A stretch of 64,000 nucleotides of DNA from positions 715,434 to 779,433 of the forward strand of contig WBMV01007374.1 in NCBI GenBank assembly GCA_013396655.1. The letters run 5' to 3'. The notes under the pieces were generated by a model. It was given only the letters and a program-made list of their open reading frames with translations. It was not told where the DNA came from and made no database searches. Each line of letters starts with the position of its first letter. Within the stretch, counting starts at the first letter, position 1. This stretch comes from Campylorhamphus procurvoides. Lineage: Eukaryota > Chordata > Aves > Passeriformes > Dendrocolaptidae. Made by a program: the position numbers and the translations under genes. This document shows positions 14,314 through 26,144 of this stretch, piece by piece.

Positions 14314-17300
14314 GTGAGCGGGGAGCGCCGCGGCCCCCGAGCGGAGCCAGGGGTGTGGGTGTGGGGTGTCCCCGCGGGCGCGTCCCTGTCCCTGTGTGTG
14401 TCGTCCCCCCCCCCCCCCCCCGGCCCCCCCCCCGGGGGGGGGGGGGGGGCNTGTCCCATCCTCGACCTCTCCTTCCCCATCTGCCCTTCCTTTGCCAAGC
14501 CAGCCTTTCTCTTGGTTTTGTTTGGGTTTGGGGTTTTTTTCCCCTTAACCAATAGGGGGCAATTATTAGTCCTTCTCTCCAGGCAGGAATCCAACACCCA
14601 TCACATTTTGCATTTCCACCCACCCCAAGCCCCCCAATTCTCGCCCATCCCTCTCTTCTCCCCCCTCCGCCCCTGGCTCTGGGTGACACCTCATTCCACC
14701 CGGGGACAGCTGCAGCGAGAGCAGCACAGCCCATTTCGCCCCCTCTGTATTTACTGCAGACACAATATTCTTTATTTCCCTTTATTAGCGAAAAGTCTCT
14801 ATATTCAACTCTGCAGCGCTCGGCCCCCCAGCTTCCCCTTCCCAGCAGAGGCCGGACAGCGGCTGCACATCCCCGGTCGGGTCGGGTCGGATCGTGTCCT
14901 GCCCGGTCCGTTCGGGTCCCGTTCGGGTCCCGTNCTGCTCCGTGAGGGGCGAGGGGGGTCCGGCCCGGCGTGCGGTGGCTCCGGGAAGGGAAAGGAAGGG
15001 GACGAGAGGAGAGGGAAGGGAAGGGGGGGTGGTGAGGGCCGAGGCCCCGCGGCCCAACCGGGCACGGCCGCCCCGGGGTGCCCCGGTGTCGAGGCCCGGT
15101 GTGTCCGGGCCCACCCGTGGGGCGTTCAGCCCGCTGTAAACCCCGCCGGCGGGGAGAAGTCTGTGGGAAGGCAGGGGGAAAGGCGTGTGTCTGGAGCCGG
15201 GTACCGTGGAAAGCGCGAGAGGCGGCGGTCCCGCCCCGCGGGGTGTGGGAGCACTGGGACAGCACATGGAGGGAGGCTGGCCTGAGAGCAGGGCACTGCT
15301 GAAATGCTGTGTGTGTGTGCGCTTGGGCTCACTCAGTGTCACCACAGAGCCACTGCCTGTGTCGTGGGGTCATGAAACCAGGTTGGGAGGGACCTCAGGC
15401 ATCAGAGAGCCCAGCCTCTCTTGGCAAAAACACGGTCTAGACAAGATGGCCTAGCACCCTGTCCTGCCAAATCTTACAGCACCAGGAATGTCCAATATTA
15501 GAAAATCCAAGACATAGATTATTAGTCCATGTCAGGTAAACAGGCTATAAAACATTCACACAATTTTTACTTGGCTTTGATAACTTCCTGGTGTGCTTCC
15601 TGTTTTTAGTATTTTTTAGAAATCTAGCTATTCTTTCAGTGTCTGGCGAATTGAATATAGTCCTGACATAATTTACTGCTTTGTGATGAGCTGTCCTCTT
15701 AAGTGGTTCTAGAAAATGAAGTAAAAACAATGTCTTAATAGCTAATAATCATATCTTACAGGTTTTTTCCAATCCCATGCAGTGGAAGTAGTTATAAAGG
15801 ATTCCTCTAATGCTACCTGCCTGTATGCAAATTGGATGATGAGCTTCTTGATAACATATGAATCAAACACTAGTGATTATGTAAGTATTTGGAGGTAACC
15901 CTTGCTGAGAGCTGTATTTTGGCCTGGGTAGAATTTTAAGTAAACTATTTTATCTAGGGTGTTTGATTTCTTACTTTTTCTTTTCTTTTTGCTAAGTCAG
16001 TTGTTAAGAGTATTTCTACATACTGCTTTTAAAAGAAAGCATAAGTTCTCAATCATACAAATGACTGAAAGTACCCTGTTGCTCCTACTGAAATAACATA
16101 CACAAAACTCACCAAGTTTAACCAGTATTGCTGTAGTTGTGTTTTTAGGCCAAACAGTAAATCTGAATTGCAGCTCAGCACAATCAAGATTTACAGCCAG
16201 GTTAGAGTTGTACTTTTGTACTCAAATCTGATATGACTCCTTTCTCAGACAGGTGTCAGGGAGCGTTTTTCATGATTTTGTAGAGTAACCTACACACTTA
16301 GCTTGTGCAAGGTTCCATCTAACTTCAGGAGGTTTGCAATGTTGTCATGAGGAAGAACTGCTATCTTTTTCTTCTAGAAAACCGCAACCTTGAATTTGTC
16401 CTCCAGTGTGACACACAATGGAAGTGTCTGTGGCAATGACACACAAGCTGCGGTTGTGGCAGTGCAGTTTGGAGAAGGTCATTCTTGGAGCATTAACAGT
16501 ACAAAAACCAATGAGACTTACCAGGGGGACTTCATCACATTTACCTACAACACCAATGACACAGCTGTGTTTCCTGATGCTAAAAGAAAAGGTAATGTTC
16601 AGTTCAGAATCTGACTTGCAAAGCGACCTCAGCCACAAGTGTCAGGCCTTGTGTGCCTGACCTTGATTGGTGTTTTCAAAGTTAGGACTAGTAATGTGTG
16701 TATGAGTTCTGTGTGGGTCTTACCTGCCTACTGGATAACAATGCAGACTCATTGTCTTTGCTGAATGTGTAATTCCTTAAGTGGAACAGAACAGGAAGGG
16801 TAACCGAGCAGCTTTGATCACTGAGGTGCTGGTAGACAGCAGGCACATGGAAAATTCTTTTTAGTGTGCACTCTTTGACCTTCCACCTTGCCAAGCGATG
16901 CAGTGTTAGGCTTTCTGTGTACTAATGCCTACTAATAATAGGGGTTTTTTCTCCTTAATAACTTAAGTAAAAGGGTTTACTTTCTAATGGCTTGTCTAGT
17001 TCTGGAAGCTTGGTTAATTCTCTGCATTACTCAGCACTTCAGGTCAAGACACATAGGGAAAACAAAGGGGAAAAAAGAGAGCTTAGGATTGTTAAACTTA
17101 ATTATCTCTTACTCTTTGTTTTATGGAATTATGTAAAACATAACACCACCTCTAAGTTTGTATAGTTGCTGGGCATTAAAATATTTGTGCTTATTTGTAG
17201 GACCAGTTACCGTTGTTGTAAGGGACCCTTCACCTCCAGTTCAACTGGACAGTGTCTACGTGTGTCATAATTCTGTCTTTATTGAAGCAGAAAACGTAAC

Positions 17301-20300
17301 ACAGATTTTCTGGAATGTTACTGAGCAGGCTTTTGTTCAGAATGGCACAGTCAGTAAAAAAGGTGAGCATTTCAATTTGTGAATAAACTTTTTTGTATTG
17401 CACTTTAGTGCAGGGAGCAAAGTCCCGTAATAAAAAATCCCCCAGTTGTTTCAGAGTTTAATAATACTCATGGCAATATCCTTTATTACTTCTTTCCTTG
17501 TTCCTGGAATAATAGATTAGGAGAACAGATTTGGTAGTGTTGCAATGTCGTTTGTGCCCATGCCAAAGTGGTAGGCTACTAAAGTGTGTAATCCAGTAAT
17601 TGGGGTTTTAAGAATAAGCATTTCAGAACTACTGTTGCTGACTAGTTCATTTGAGTCCGAAGGTTTTTAGCTGACTGCCTTCCACTTCCAGTGGCGGCCT
17701 CTGCTATTGAATTTGAACAGCCGGTTGTCTCATGTCACAGCTCAGCTGCTAAAAGAGATGAGCACATATCCTGCTGCATACAGCTTAATAGGGTCACTTA
17801 CTTTGTGGCAGCAAATACATATCACACTTCTATAACCACGTAGCTGTCTTCTTGTGTTTGCTTCTGTGTGCCAGAGGTGAGTCCTGCATGGGTTTAAAAC
17901 TGGGAACATCACAGAATTTCTGAGAATAAATGGTAGCTGTACATTGTTTGGGCTCCTGTGCCACAGTGCTGAGTCTGGGACTTCTGACTTGGTGATTAGC
18001 AGACTCCCAATGAGCCTAGATTTCATCAAAGGCATTGATATCTGTATTGAACTGACCACTCAGTCACAAGATTTTAATAAAATGTCAGCACTGAAATGGT
18101 GGTTAAAATGTCTTTTCAGAGTCTAGATGTAGTGCTGATACACCTACTTCTGCACCTACTGTTCTGCCTACTGTTGCCAATGTAACTACTGTAGCCACCA
18201 CCACTTTGTCACCTGCTCCAACCACTGCTCCCAAACCTGTGGAGAATCCAGTCACAGGAAATTATTCTCTTAAAATGGGAAATAAAACTTGTCTGCTGGC
18301 TACAGTGGGGCTGCAACTGAACGTTTCCCAAGACAAGGTATTTCTCTTTTATTTTGAAGAGTAAAAGGTTGCTGTAGTTACTTGGTGTGAAATCTGAATG
18401 CAGGGTGTTTGTTTTGTATGCTGCTGGCTGTCCAGAACTGCTTCTAAGTATTATATGTAGCACCTCTCTGACATCAGAATAGTTTTGTGGTGTAATGTCT
18501 GGCTTCAAAACCTTATGTGGATTCAACATAACTTGTTCTGGGAGTACTTGTAATGTGATTAAAAGTCTGGAACTTTCTTATCTGTTAAGGCTGTTGATCC
18601 CTGCAGATCCTGTCTTTCCCCTCAGAGGGAGCCAGGTAGCCTTTTGTGTTGGGGAACAAAGTAAAAGACTTCTCTGGGCAATTTGCTTCAGTTTTTGCCA
18701 GCATGTAAATTTAACTCAAATAGTCTCAGTTCAGTGGTAGCCAGGCTCAATCTTCCTGCTGTCATGTTTGTGACAAGCTCTTCTAGCCCAAGACTGAGCA
18801 ATGTGTTCCAAATGACAGCTGAATGTCTTTGTGGTGTGTCTGTATTTCAGCCTCTCCTGATCAACATCAATCCAAAGACAACCGTCGCAGATGGTGCCTG
18901 TGGTAACACAACAGCAACTCTGAAACTGAACGATGGAAATAGCACACTGATTAGTTTCACATTCGTTGTTGTAAGTAACTTTTTATTTTCAACTAAACTT
19001 TGATTTAACAGCATTGCATGGTGATCACTCATGATAAAATCCTTCTGTTGCCTGCTGGGGGTGGGCTGTTCCCATATGGGAAGTGGAACTGGCCAGCTGA
19101 CTGCCTCAAGACAAATGGAGAATTGGGTTGAAGTTGTAGAAAATGTAAGACTGATAAATGTAAATGCCTTTGTAAAGTATGTGTTCTTAAAGTTAAAAAT
19201 GCAGAATTCCACACTGACACTTGTTTCTTGCTTCTTAAACAGAAAAATACAAGTGCAAGTGTACAAAAATTTTATCTGAAAGAGGTGAATGTTACGCTGC
19301 TCAACCGTCTGAATGGTTCTGGTAAGAAACAGTGCAGTATCTGCCTTAAAGCAAGTGTTTGTCTTACTCAGTGTCTGCATCAGATATTTCTGACTTTTTT
19401 CACTGTTGTTCCTTCTTACTGTTAGCTCCTATTTTATAATTGGTGTGAACACAAATAAGAAGCAGAAATGGCTGTAGGAGTTACTTTAAACAGCAGTGTG
19501 TGGGATCATTCTGATTTCTGACATTTCTGCTAATTGAGGTCTGTATAGAAATTAATAGCACTTCTTTATAACTATTTTCAGTAGCGTAATTTTTTAAGCT
19601 GAGAAAATAGTTTTACCAACTTGGAAGCTTTTTTCCCTAAACCAGCTGTGGTTTTCTTGATTGAAGAGCCAGCTGTATCTTCCACCCCCTTGTACTTAAC
19701 TCTCACTAGGAAAAGAGGCCAGTTCTCCAAAAACTAGAGCATACTTTTTTCCAAAACAAAAGTATGTCAGTTTGTTTTGTTTTAAAGTTGCTTGTCATGG
19801 CTACAGCAGTTAAAAAAGAGCACTAAAACTAAAACACTTGGAACTCTGCAATGTTGGGATGAGTGGAGGTACAAGGAAAGCCTGATGTCTTCTATATATA
19901 TTGAGGAGAGGTTACTGCTGAGTACTGTAGTAACTTCACTGCCTGATGTCTATTTAAGCAGATCAATCCCACAGCACACTACTTTGTTTTTCAAACTAGC
20001 CAGTACTGAAATGTTGGCCCTCTAGATTCAGCTCGTCTTATAATGGGTTAGCAACTGTCTTGCATTTAAAGTGGGCATGTAAATATCCTTTCTTTTTCTC
20101 CCCCTTTGTTTAGTCATTTCAAGTGCAGATAACCACAATCTTAGCAAGTGGGATGCTTTCCTTGGTAGCTCTTACATGTGCCGAAAAGAACAGACTCTTG
20201 AGATTAGTGAAGATATTCAAGTACATACTTTTAATCTGTGGATTCAGCCGTTCCTTGTGGAGGCAAATAAGTTTGCTACAGGTAAGAGTTATGTTTTTGT

Positions 20301-23300
20301 TAATTTTAGCAATGTTTGCAAAATTCTTACTTGCTAAAAAGCACAACAGGATTGGGTACAAGCACGACATCTTGGAAGCCTTTATTCCAATGTTTTTAAA
20401 TCCGTTTTTATATACATGGAATGAAGTTAAGTTCTGAGACTGACATTCAGAGTCAAGCAAAGATTTGTTCTCACTTTAAAAATGTCTGCTAGATATGTGG
20501 TGGTTCTTCACAGAACTTGAGTGAACTACAGACACTGAAGAGGGATTTAAGCATTGCCTTGCAGAAAAGGTTAGAAGTTACTGGACATCATCTTGACATA
20601 CAGCTTTTTGTAGCTCAAATATATAAGAAAATAGGACAGAACTTAAGCAAAAGTGGACTTTGAGAATACTGTTAGATGTTTTGTTTCTTTTTTCTTGTTA
20701 GTCCAAGGAATAGGAGTGTTGGGGGAACGGTGAGCTGACAGAGCTTCCTTTGGAAGCCATCTTGAATATCCAGAACTTGAGAAAGATTTTAAAATGTTTG
20801 TTTGATGCATTACCTTGGTCTTGTCTGGAGAAAACTGGAATGTCTTAAATTACCTCATTCTTAATACTTAGTGTAACCTGATCTTTGTATTTAATAATAA
20901 TACTCCCAACACAGTTTTACTTGACTAGACTGATATGTAGACACATGGATTGAGTGCAGATTTTTGAAATTATTTTTTTAGGCAGAGGTAAGTAACTCTC
21001 CAGATGCCTGGAGGGTAAAGTATTTCTAAAGTTATGGTCCCACTTCACTGTGCAGTTCAAGTTGCAGCTAGCTTTCTTCTCCTAATTATAGTTATTTTGT
21101 CTGTGTAACATATCTCTGTTCTGGATAGATTCTTGATACCAAATCTAGGTCACCGTTTATCCTTAATGAGTAAAAGCACAAATGAGACTTGCCTTCAGTA
21201 TGAAGTAGATAAGTCTAGTTTTCAAATGTAGAATGACTACTCCCTTGTCTAGTGCAGATCTTGTGCACATGAAAACTCATATACTATAACTTAGTGTGTT
21301 ATAGTTGTATATATATGACATATATATTGCTATATGTATGTTACAAACATTCCAAGTGATTATAATGCTTAATATATGCTAGATGTAGCCATGAGACCTC
21401 TGCAGTTCTTTCTCTCCTAGTTTAAAGAAGTAATAATACTTGATTTCTGAACACCTTCATACTAAGGAAAGCAGGGTTTTATACCACACTTGGCAAGTAT
21501 TCTGTCTTTATTTATTCTTTGTTGCAACCTTTTTCTCACCTACAGCCCAGGAGTGTTCGCTGGATGATGACAGCATTCTAATCCCAATTGTAGTTGGTGC
21601 TGCACTTGCTGTCTTGATTGCCATTATAGTGGTTGCTTACATAATTGGCAGAAGAAAAAGCTATGCTGGATATCAAACTCTGTGAATCTAAATGTGATTC
21701 TTGTTCTGATTTCACTCTAAACAAAGCAAGTGCAAGTTCTGAAGTCCAAAAAAGACCCAAACTTAGGAGTAATTACTAGCCACAGCTAATTGGAGTTGAG
21801 AAACAAAGAGAGAATGTTTATCTCAGATGCAGCAGAACTACGTTTTCAGTTTTCCTGCTCTAAGAAGACGCCGTGAGTTTCATAGCTGTTTTGAAGATGT
21901 CAAATACTGGATGAATTGCTAGGCTAAGGATTTTATCTTGCAAAAATCCTGAAGTGTTTAGGATTTCTTTCTGCTTTTTACAAATAGTAGCCTGAAACAA
22001 GAACACCTTCTGAACTAATGTGCATTGGGCAACTCCCAGAATAGCATAGAATTTGTACTTGCTTCTCTCCTTTGCATTCCTTAGTTGTTGTCGTAATTGT
22101 GGGTTAAGCTGGCAGCATTAGTCACTATGTTGACTTGTATAGTATTTAACAAGCATTGTATGATGCCCAATAACTTCGTTTTCCATAGGATTGAACTTCA
22201 GGCTGGTGATTAAGTGATCCCTTGAAGTGGCAGCAGTAACTTACTTACCTTTGTCAGAATTTGAGTAATTTACTCCTGCCTTGATGTAATTTCAGGAGTC
22301 ATCCCCATACCCTGGCTGTGCAAACAAAATGGGTAACTTGTATTTGCCAAATGGTGGATATGTAGGAAGGCTTCAGTGCCATTTCCAAATGTTTAAAACA
22401 AAAAAAAAAAAAAAAACTGTTAGGCACTGAATTCTTCATTCCATATTATACCTTGGCAATCATCTGAAATACTCAACCAAGGCAGGCTTCTGCTAAATTA
22501 ATGCAAGCTTTTTTGCTGGCATCAATTTAAAGGGAATAACCGTTCTAAATATTCCAGAACTTTAAAGTGCACTTAACTTCATACCATACTCTGCACAGAA
22601 CTGGTCTGTCTTGTTGCTCTGAATGACCGTTGTTTAAAGATGCTTTCATTTAATGAGCCAGTATCTGTTGTTGCAGCTTGAGCTGTTTCTAAATCTTCAT
22701 CTTGAATGGTTCTCTGCCAATCAAAATCCACATTATAACTGCCCGCCATTAGCATTCTGAATGTTTAACGTACTTTGTGTTTGATTGTTTGCAGTGTAGC
22801 ATTTATTAATGTTAAGAATGCAAAAGCCAAACTAGTCTGAGATGGACCCACAACACCTGTTTTTCCTTGCTGTATGGAAAGAATAACTAGGCTAAAAAAA
22901 TTCAGTGCAACTGGACTGTTCTTAAACTGCAACTCTGTAGAGACAAACCCCTGATGCACAACTTTTCTCTGGCCTCCTTGTGCTGTAATCCATATTCTTA
23001 CTGCATGGAAAAAGGAAGTCTTTTAGACTTTTAGATAAGTGTGGCTTCTTTGCATATGTCATAACATGAGCTGCCTAAAGTATTTAATGAACATAACATT
23101 GTCTCCCCATTTAGAATGAGTTTAGCCTGCATCAAAGCTGCTCTAGTGTTTTATTAGTGTTCTCTAGGGTTGTAGAGATGTCTGTGGCATGTTTGTATAC
23201 AAATCATAAACTACACTTCTTTCAGTAATGGTTTGGGGTTTTGTTTGGGGTTTTTTTTGTAAAAACAGTTTACTCTTGACACTATCCAAGGAAGCAGGTA

Positions 23301-26144
23301 TGGGTGGATAATACTATAGCTTGTAGTCTACAGCTTCAATTTTGCATCAGTTACTGAAATTCATTTTAATGAAAGTGGGGAACTGCTATAAATTTAATAA
23401 TGAAACAGGCTTCAAGACTTACCATTTTAATTACAAAAAGATGGATCTAATGACTTTCATATTAATATATCCTCAAACGCAGAAGTTCATATAGATTTTT
23501 TAGCTTTTCTTTTTTGTGAGTGATGTTCAGTAGCACCAGTTAAACATGCATTTCTGTTAAGGAGTAATCATCACACTATATTCTTCTGACCATGCAAATT
23601 TTTGAACTGTACAGTTTCCAAGTGATAATATAGAACATTGTGCAAACTGCTCCCAAAAATCAACACTAGAAGTACCTTTGCAAAAGCCTGCAAGTACATT
23701 GGCTCAGAGTTCTAAGTACTCCTAGACTGATGTGCAGACAACTGGTTCAAAAAAACATCAAAGTTTCACCTGACTTCCTGTTGCTATAAAACCACTAGTT
23801 TTCTTGTATGTATTGCTCCATAGGGAACTGTCAATCTGTTTAACTTGTGCTCTAAAAAATAAAGATTGTTCTATTTCTTAAGGAAACTTGTTCACATTTT
23901 TTAACTGATTTGAAAACAGACGTCTTGTATTGTCCTTTTTTAAAGAAAATAAACTGAACGAGTAAGGTGAACTCCAATCAGTCTATACCTGAGATTCTGT
24001 TACAGAGCTGGTTTTGTTTTGGTCTGTGGAAACAGCATTTAAATTGCATGCACTTGTGGATGTTGAATATGAATATGTATCATCTATCATAGTGTGGTTG
24101 GGTTTGTGCCTTATACCCAGTCTACTAAATATTCAAATTGCACTCTAAAATGCTGAGATTTTTGATGTTTTAGGGTAAAGATGTCATACTAATAGGTCTC
24201 AAGCATTTCTAGCAAATGAATGATGGGTTTGGGTGTTTTGGGGGAGGGGTTTCTTTGTTTATTTCTTGGTTTGGTGTTTTGTTTGGCTAGTTTTTAATTT
24301 TTAAGTTTACCACAGTGTTCTCTATTTGAGTAGCTTATACCAATAAAACACAAAATTGAGGGCTACTGGTTGAATCTCATGATTGGAATTAAAATGGAAG
24401 GTAGCTTTTATACTGGGGCAAAAAAGCTTTGACCAAAATTTTTGATTATTTTGAATGGAGATACTTTCAATCACATCAGTCAAAAAAGCTGTTCTTGCTG
24501 GCCTGACTGCAGAGCCTGCATGTCATGGTGTGGTTACCAGTTCTGCATTTGAAGACACCTCACTGAAGCTTCTAACCAGTTCAGTAACCATACCTGGATA
24601 GATGTGTGCCAGCAAAGGATGGAATGTCTGGTATGAAACCATAAACACCTTTTTACCTGGGACTTCCTTGCAGAAGGTGCTACAGTGTGATGTGTACTGC
24701 AGTGATTCCCTTCCTCTGCAGAAAGGGGATTTCCTGTCCCTGCCTGCTGGGCACCCTTCATCCTTAACAAATCCACTCATGTTTAGTTATTCAGCATGTA
24801 GGAAATGTTGATCTTCAGTGAACAAAGATGATTAAACATGGAATGCAGGTCTCTAAGATTTTCTCATTCGTTCCTTTCCTATTTTTTTTGCTTTCCAAAG
24901 TGTTGCTCTATTTGGCGGTAGGTGCCTTCAGATAATGTGAGTTTCGTATTTTCAGGTGTTGAGCCTCCATGTGGTGGTCTCCTTCCTCTGAGCCAAAGCC
25001 ATTGCATAGGGTTTCATGAAGGGGCAGTGGCAAGTGTGTGCCAGGCCATAATAGGCTAAACTGAGACATTTCCCATAATTAACACTGATTCTATGAAAAC
25101 CTCAAAAATGTTTTATAAGGGGCACTGCTTTATGCAAAGCCTGTAAGCCAGGCCCCCTTCCAGCACTGAACAGGCAGGACACCGATGTGTTCCCAACCCT
25201 CTCTCCTGGCACCAGGCAGGTGGAGTTCTGCCCTCGTTACAGACAACAGAGAATGCCAACCCTGCCCCTGTGTCTGAGGTGTATCCCTCAGCTGCAAACC
25301 AGTTCCCAGCACTGTTTGCTAATCCTTGATGAGTGTTCATATCAGCAAGGAGCTCCTCACATGTTTTACAACCTGTATATTAAAAATCAGTGTAGCATTG
25401 CAGCAGTCTCTTGTGGTTTTTTTTCTCCTGTGTGGATGTCAGTAAGGTCTGTACTTCTCACCTGATAACCCTTTTGTACTGAAAATAAAGGTACCTACCC
25501 CAAGAGAGTCTGCTTTCAGCACACGGGTCTTGGCTGTCTTGTGTAGTTTCCAGTAAGTTTCCACTTTATGTGGATTACCCCTTATTTCTTCAAGTCTAGA
25601 ACCCAGAGAGGTGACGAGGGCTGGGAAGACCCTTGGGCACAGCAGTGATACACCAGTCTGGGGGTTTTGTTGCTGCTGACTCTCAGGTGTGATCAGCTAA
25701 GGCACACTCAGACTGCTGGGGTTTCCTCACATTTCTAATTTGTCCTCACCACAGGAAGCTGAAATTAGATGTACAAATGGGAAGAAGCATACTACCAATA
25801 TAAGAGATGTGTTAAAATGTGTCTTTAAAGAAATCAACTTTTCCACCAATTCTTAATACTGATTTTACTTTAGATGTGTTACCATATCTAATGCAGTGTA
25901 ATTGCTCAAAAATGCCTCTTTGCTTGCTTTGGTTTCTAATGCTTGATTTCCCTGACTAATTTATTCTCCCTTGCTTTTTTTTGTTGTTTTTCTTTCTGCA
26001 GCCGAAGAGTGCAGTGCTGACTCTGACCTGAACTTTCTTATTCCCATCGCAGTGGGCATGGCGCTTGGATTCCTTATCATTCTTGTCTTTATATCCTACC
26101 TCATTGGAAGGAGAAAAAGTCGTACTGGCTATCAGTCTGTATAA
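14235..26144 (+). CDS. LAMP2: Lysosome-associated membrane protein 2 (B and C splice forms)
   Basis: Type I glycoprotein of the lysosomal membrane, with roles in lysosome-autophagosome fusion and autophagy. Coding exons are 14235-14313, 15762-15880, 16378-16591, 17201-17362, 18120-18337, 18851-18970, 19243-19321 and 20114-20281, then either 21546-21685 (form B, 432 aa) or 26002-26144 (form C, 433 aa). All junctions are GT/AG and in frame. The product has a signal peptide (residues 1 to about 27), two luminal domains separated by a Pro/Thr-rich hinge (about 195-235), one membrane helix (about 398-421) and a short tail with a GYxx-hydrophobic sorting signal. Eight luminal cysteines (four disulfides, two per domain) and about 21 N-glycosylation sequons fit the LAMP family. 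The alternative B and C ends separate LAMP2 from LAMP1. No LAMP2A-type last exon was found. Confidence 0.97.
14452..14531 (+). repeat. 80-bp direct repeat, right copy (contig overlap)
   Basis: Identical to 13926-14005. The sequence continues naturally into the T-run and following intron, as if the left and right flanks were one contig. Confidence 0.85.
15369..15500 (-). mobile_element. CR1 LINE remnant
   Basis: The stretch starting GGTTGGGAGGGACCTCAG resembles the reverse complement of avian CR1 3' ends (GGTTGGAAGGGACCT...), followed by a diverged body ending in CACCCTGTCCTGCCAAATCTT-like sequence. It lies in LAMP2 intron 1. Family assignment is by eye. Confidence 0.55.
15762..15880 (+). CDS. 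LAMP2: LAMP2 exon 2
   Basis: Phase-1 start giving [20 protein letters not shown] and ending ESNTSDY in phase 0. It contains the first luminal cysteine, in [11 protein letters not shown], matching the SENATCLYAKW segment of mammalian LAMP2. Acceptor is CTTACAG and donor GTAAGT. Confidence 0.95.
16378..16591 (+). CDS. LAMP2: LAMP2 exon 3
   Basis: Encodes [20 protein letters not shown] through [10 protein letters not shown] to [12 protein letters not shown]. It carries six N-X-S/T sequons and the second cysteine of the first luminal domain. Acceptor is TTCTAG and donor GTAATG. Confidence 0.96.
17201..17362 (+). CDS. LAMP2: LAMP2 exon 4
   Basis: Encodes [20 protein letters not shown], the cysteine in VYVCHN and the conserved [12 protein letters not shown]. 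It belongs to luminal domain 1. Acceptor is TTTGTAG and donor GTGAGC. Confidence 0.95.
18120..18337 (+). CDS. LAMP2: LAMP2 exon 5 (hinge and start of luminal domain 2)
   Basis: The fourth cysteine (ESRCSAD) closes domain 1. A Pro/Thr/Ala-rich hinge follows (APTVLPT..., [14 protein letters not shown]), then [20 protein letters not shown], the conserved opening of domain 2. The hinge is where O-glycans are carried in LAMPs. Confidence 0.96.
18851..18970 (+). CDS. LAMP2: LAMP2 exon 6
   Basis: 40 codons in phase 0, [20 protein letters not shown] to LISFTFVV. It matches the ININPN...GSC segment of LAMP2 domain 2. Acceptor is TTTCAG and donor GTAAGT. Confidence 0.95.
19243..19321 (+). CDS. LAMP2: LAMP2 exon 7
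   Basis: Encodes [20 protein letters not shown]..., matching the ENRFYLKEVNIS segment of LAMP2. It has three sequons and ends in phase 1. Confidence 0.95.
20114..20281 (+). CDS. LAMP2: LAMP2 exon 8 (last shared exon)
   Basis: Encodes [28 protein letters not shown] and FNLWIQPF, the conserved end of luminal domain 2. It ends in phase 1 with donor GTAAGA. Both last exons (21546 and 26002) begin with CC and complete an Ala codon from it. Confidence 0.96.
21546..21685 (+). CDS. LAMP2: LAMP2 alternative last exon 9B
   Basis: Encodes [14 protein letters not shown], a hydrophobic helix and the tail [16 protein letters not shown], which is the tail of the mammalian LAMP2B isoform. GYQTL is the lysosomal sorting signal. 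Acceptor is CACCTACAG. A form ending here is 432 aa. Confidence 0.96.
21686..23990 (+). other. LAMP2: LAMP2B 3' UTR (probable)
   Basis: Long AT-rich non-coding stretch after the exon 9B stop. AATAAA occurs at 23858-23863 and 23948-23953, with a later one at 24342-24347. An A-run lies at 22400-22416. No membrane-helix-encoding frame is present. Confidence 0.6.
23858..23863 (+). terminator. LAMP2: Polyadenylation signal for the LAMP2B transcript (candidate)
   Basis: AATAAA followed by T-rich and TTGTTC sequence. A second AATAAA follows at 23948. The choice between them cannot be made from sequence. Confidence 0.45.
23991..26001 (+). other. LAMP2: LAMP2 intron between last exons 9B and 9C
   Basis: Searched by eye for a LAMP2A-type last exon (helix followed by a His-rich tail and GYEQF-like end); none seen. 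AATAAA at 24342 and 25484 could give longer 9B-type 3' ends. It ends with the pyrimidine tract and TTTCTGCAG before exon 9C. There is no N gap. Confidence 0.6.
26002..26144 (+). CDS. LAMP2: LAMP2 alternative last exon 9C
   Basis: Encodes [15 protein letters not shown], a membrane helix and the tail [16 protein letters not shown]. As I remember the human LAMP2C tail, it is the same. LAMP2C is the isoform linked to lysosomal uptake of nucleic acids through its Arg-rich tail. Acceptor is TTTCTGCAG. A form ending here is 433 aa. Confidence 0.96.

Larger units (their letters stand above)
14183..15260. promoter_or_regulatory. LAMP2: GC/CpG-rich region around LAMP2 exon 1
   Basis: High GC and frequent CpG at 14183-14450 and again at 14810-15260, with C and G homopolymers at about 14407-14450 and a (GGTCG/GTTCGGGTCC)-type simple array at about 14875-14940 holding a lone N at 14934. 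It is consistent with a housekeeping CpG-island promoter. Gaps and the flanking duplication make the local order uncertain. Confidence 0.6.

Noticed and set aside
13693..15345. Long frames through the N gap near LAMP2 exon 1 (both strands)
   Set aside because: They translate unknown bases and homopolymers and match no family. Only the exon 1 frame starting at 14235 is supported.
21301..21345. Alternating TATATA/ATATGT stretch in the LAMP2 intron
   Set aside because: Short and imperfect low-complexity sequence; no sign of function.
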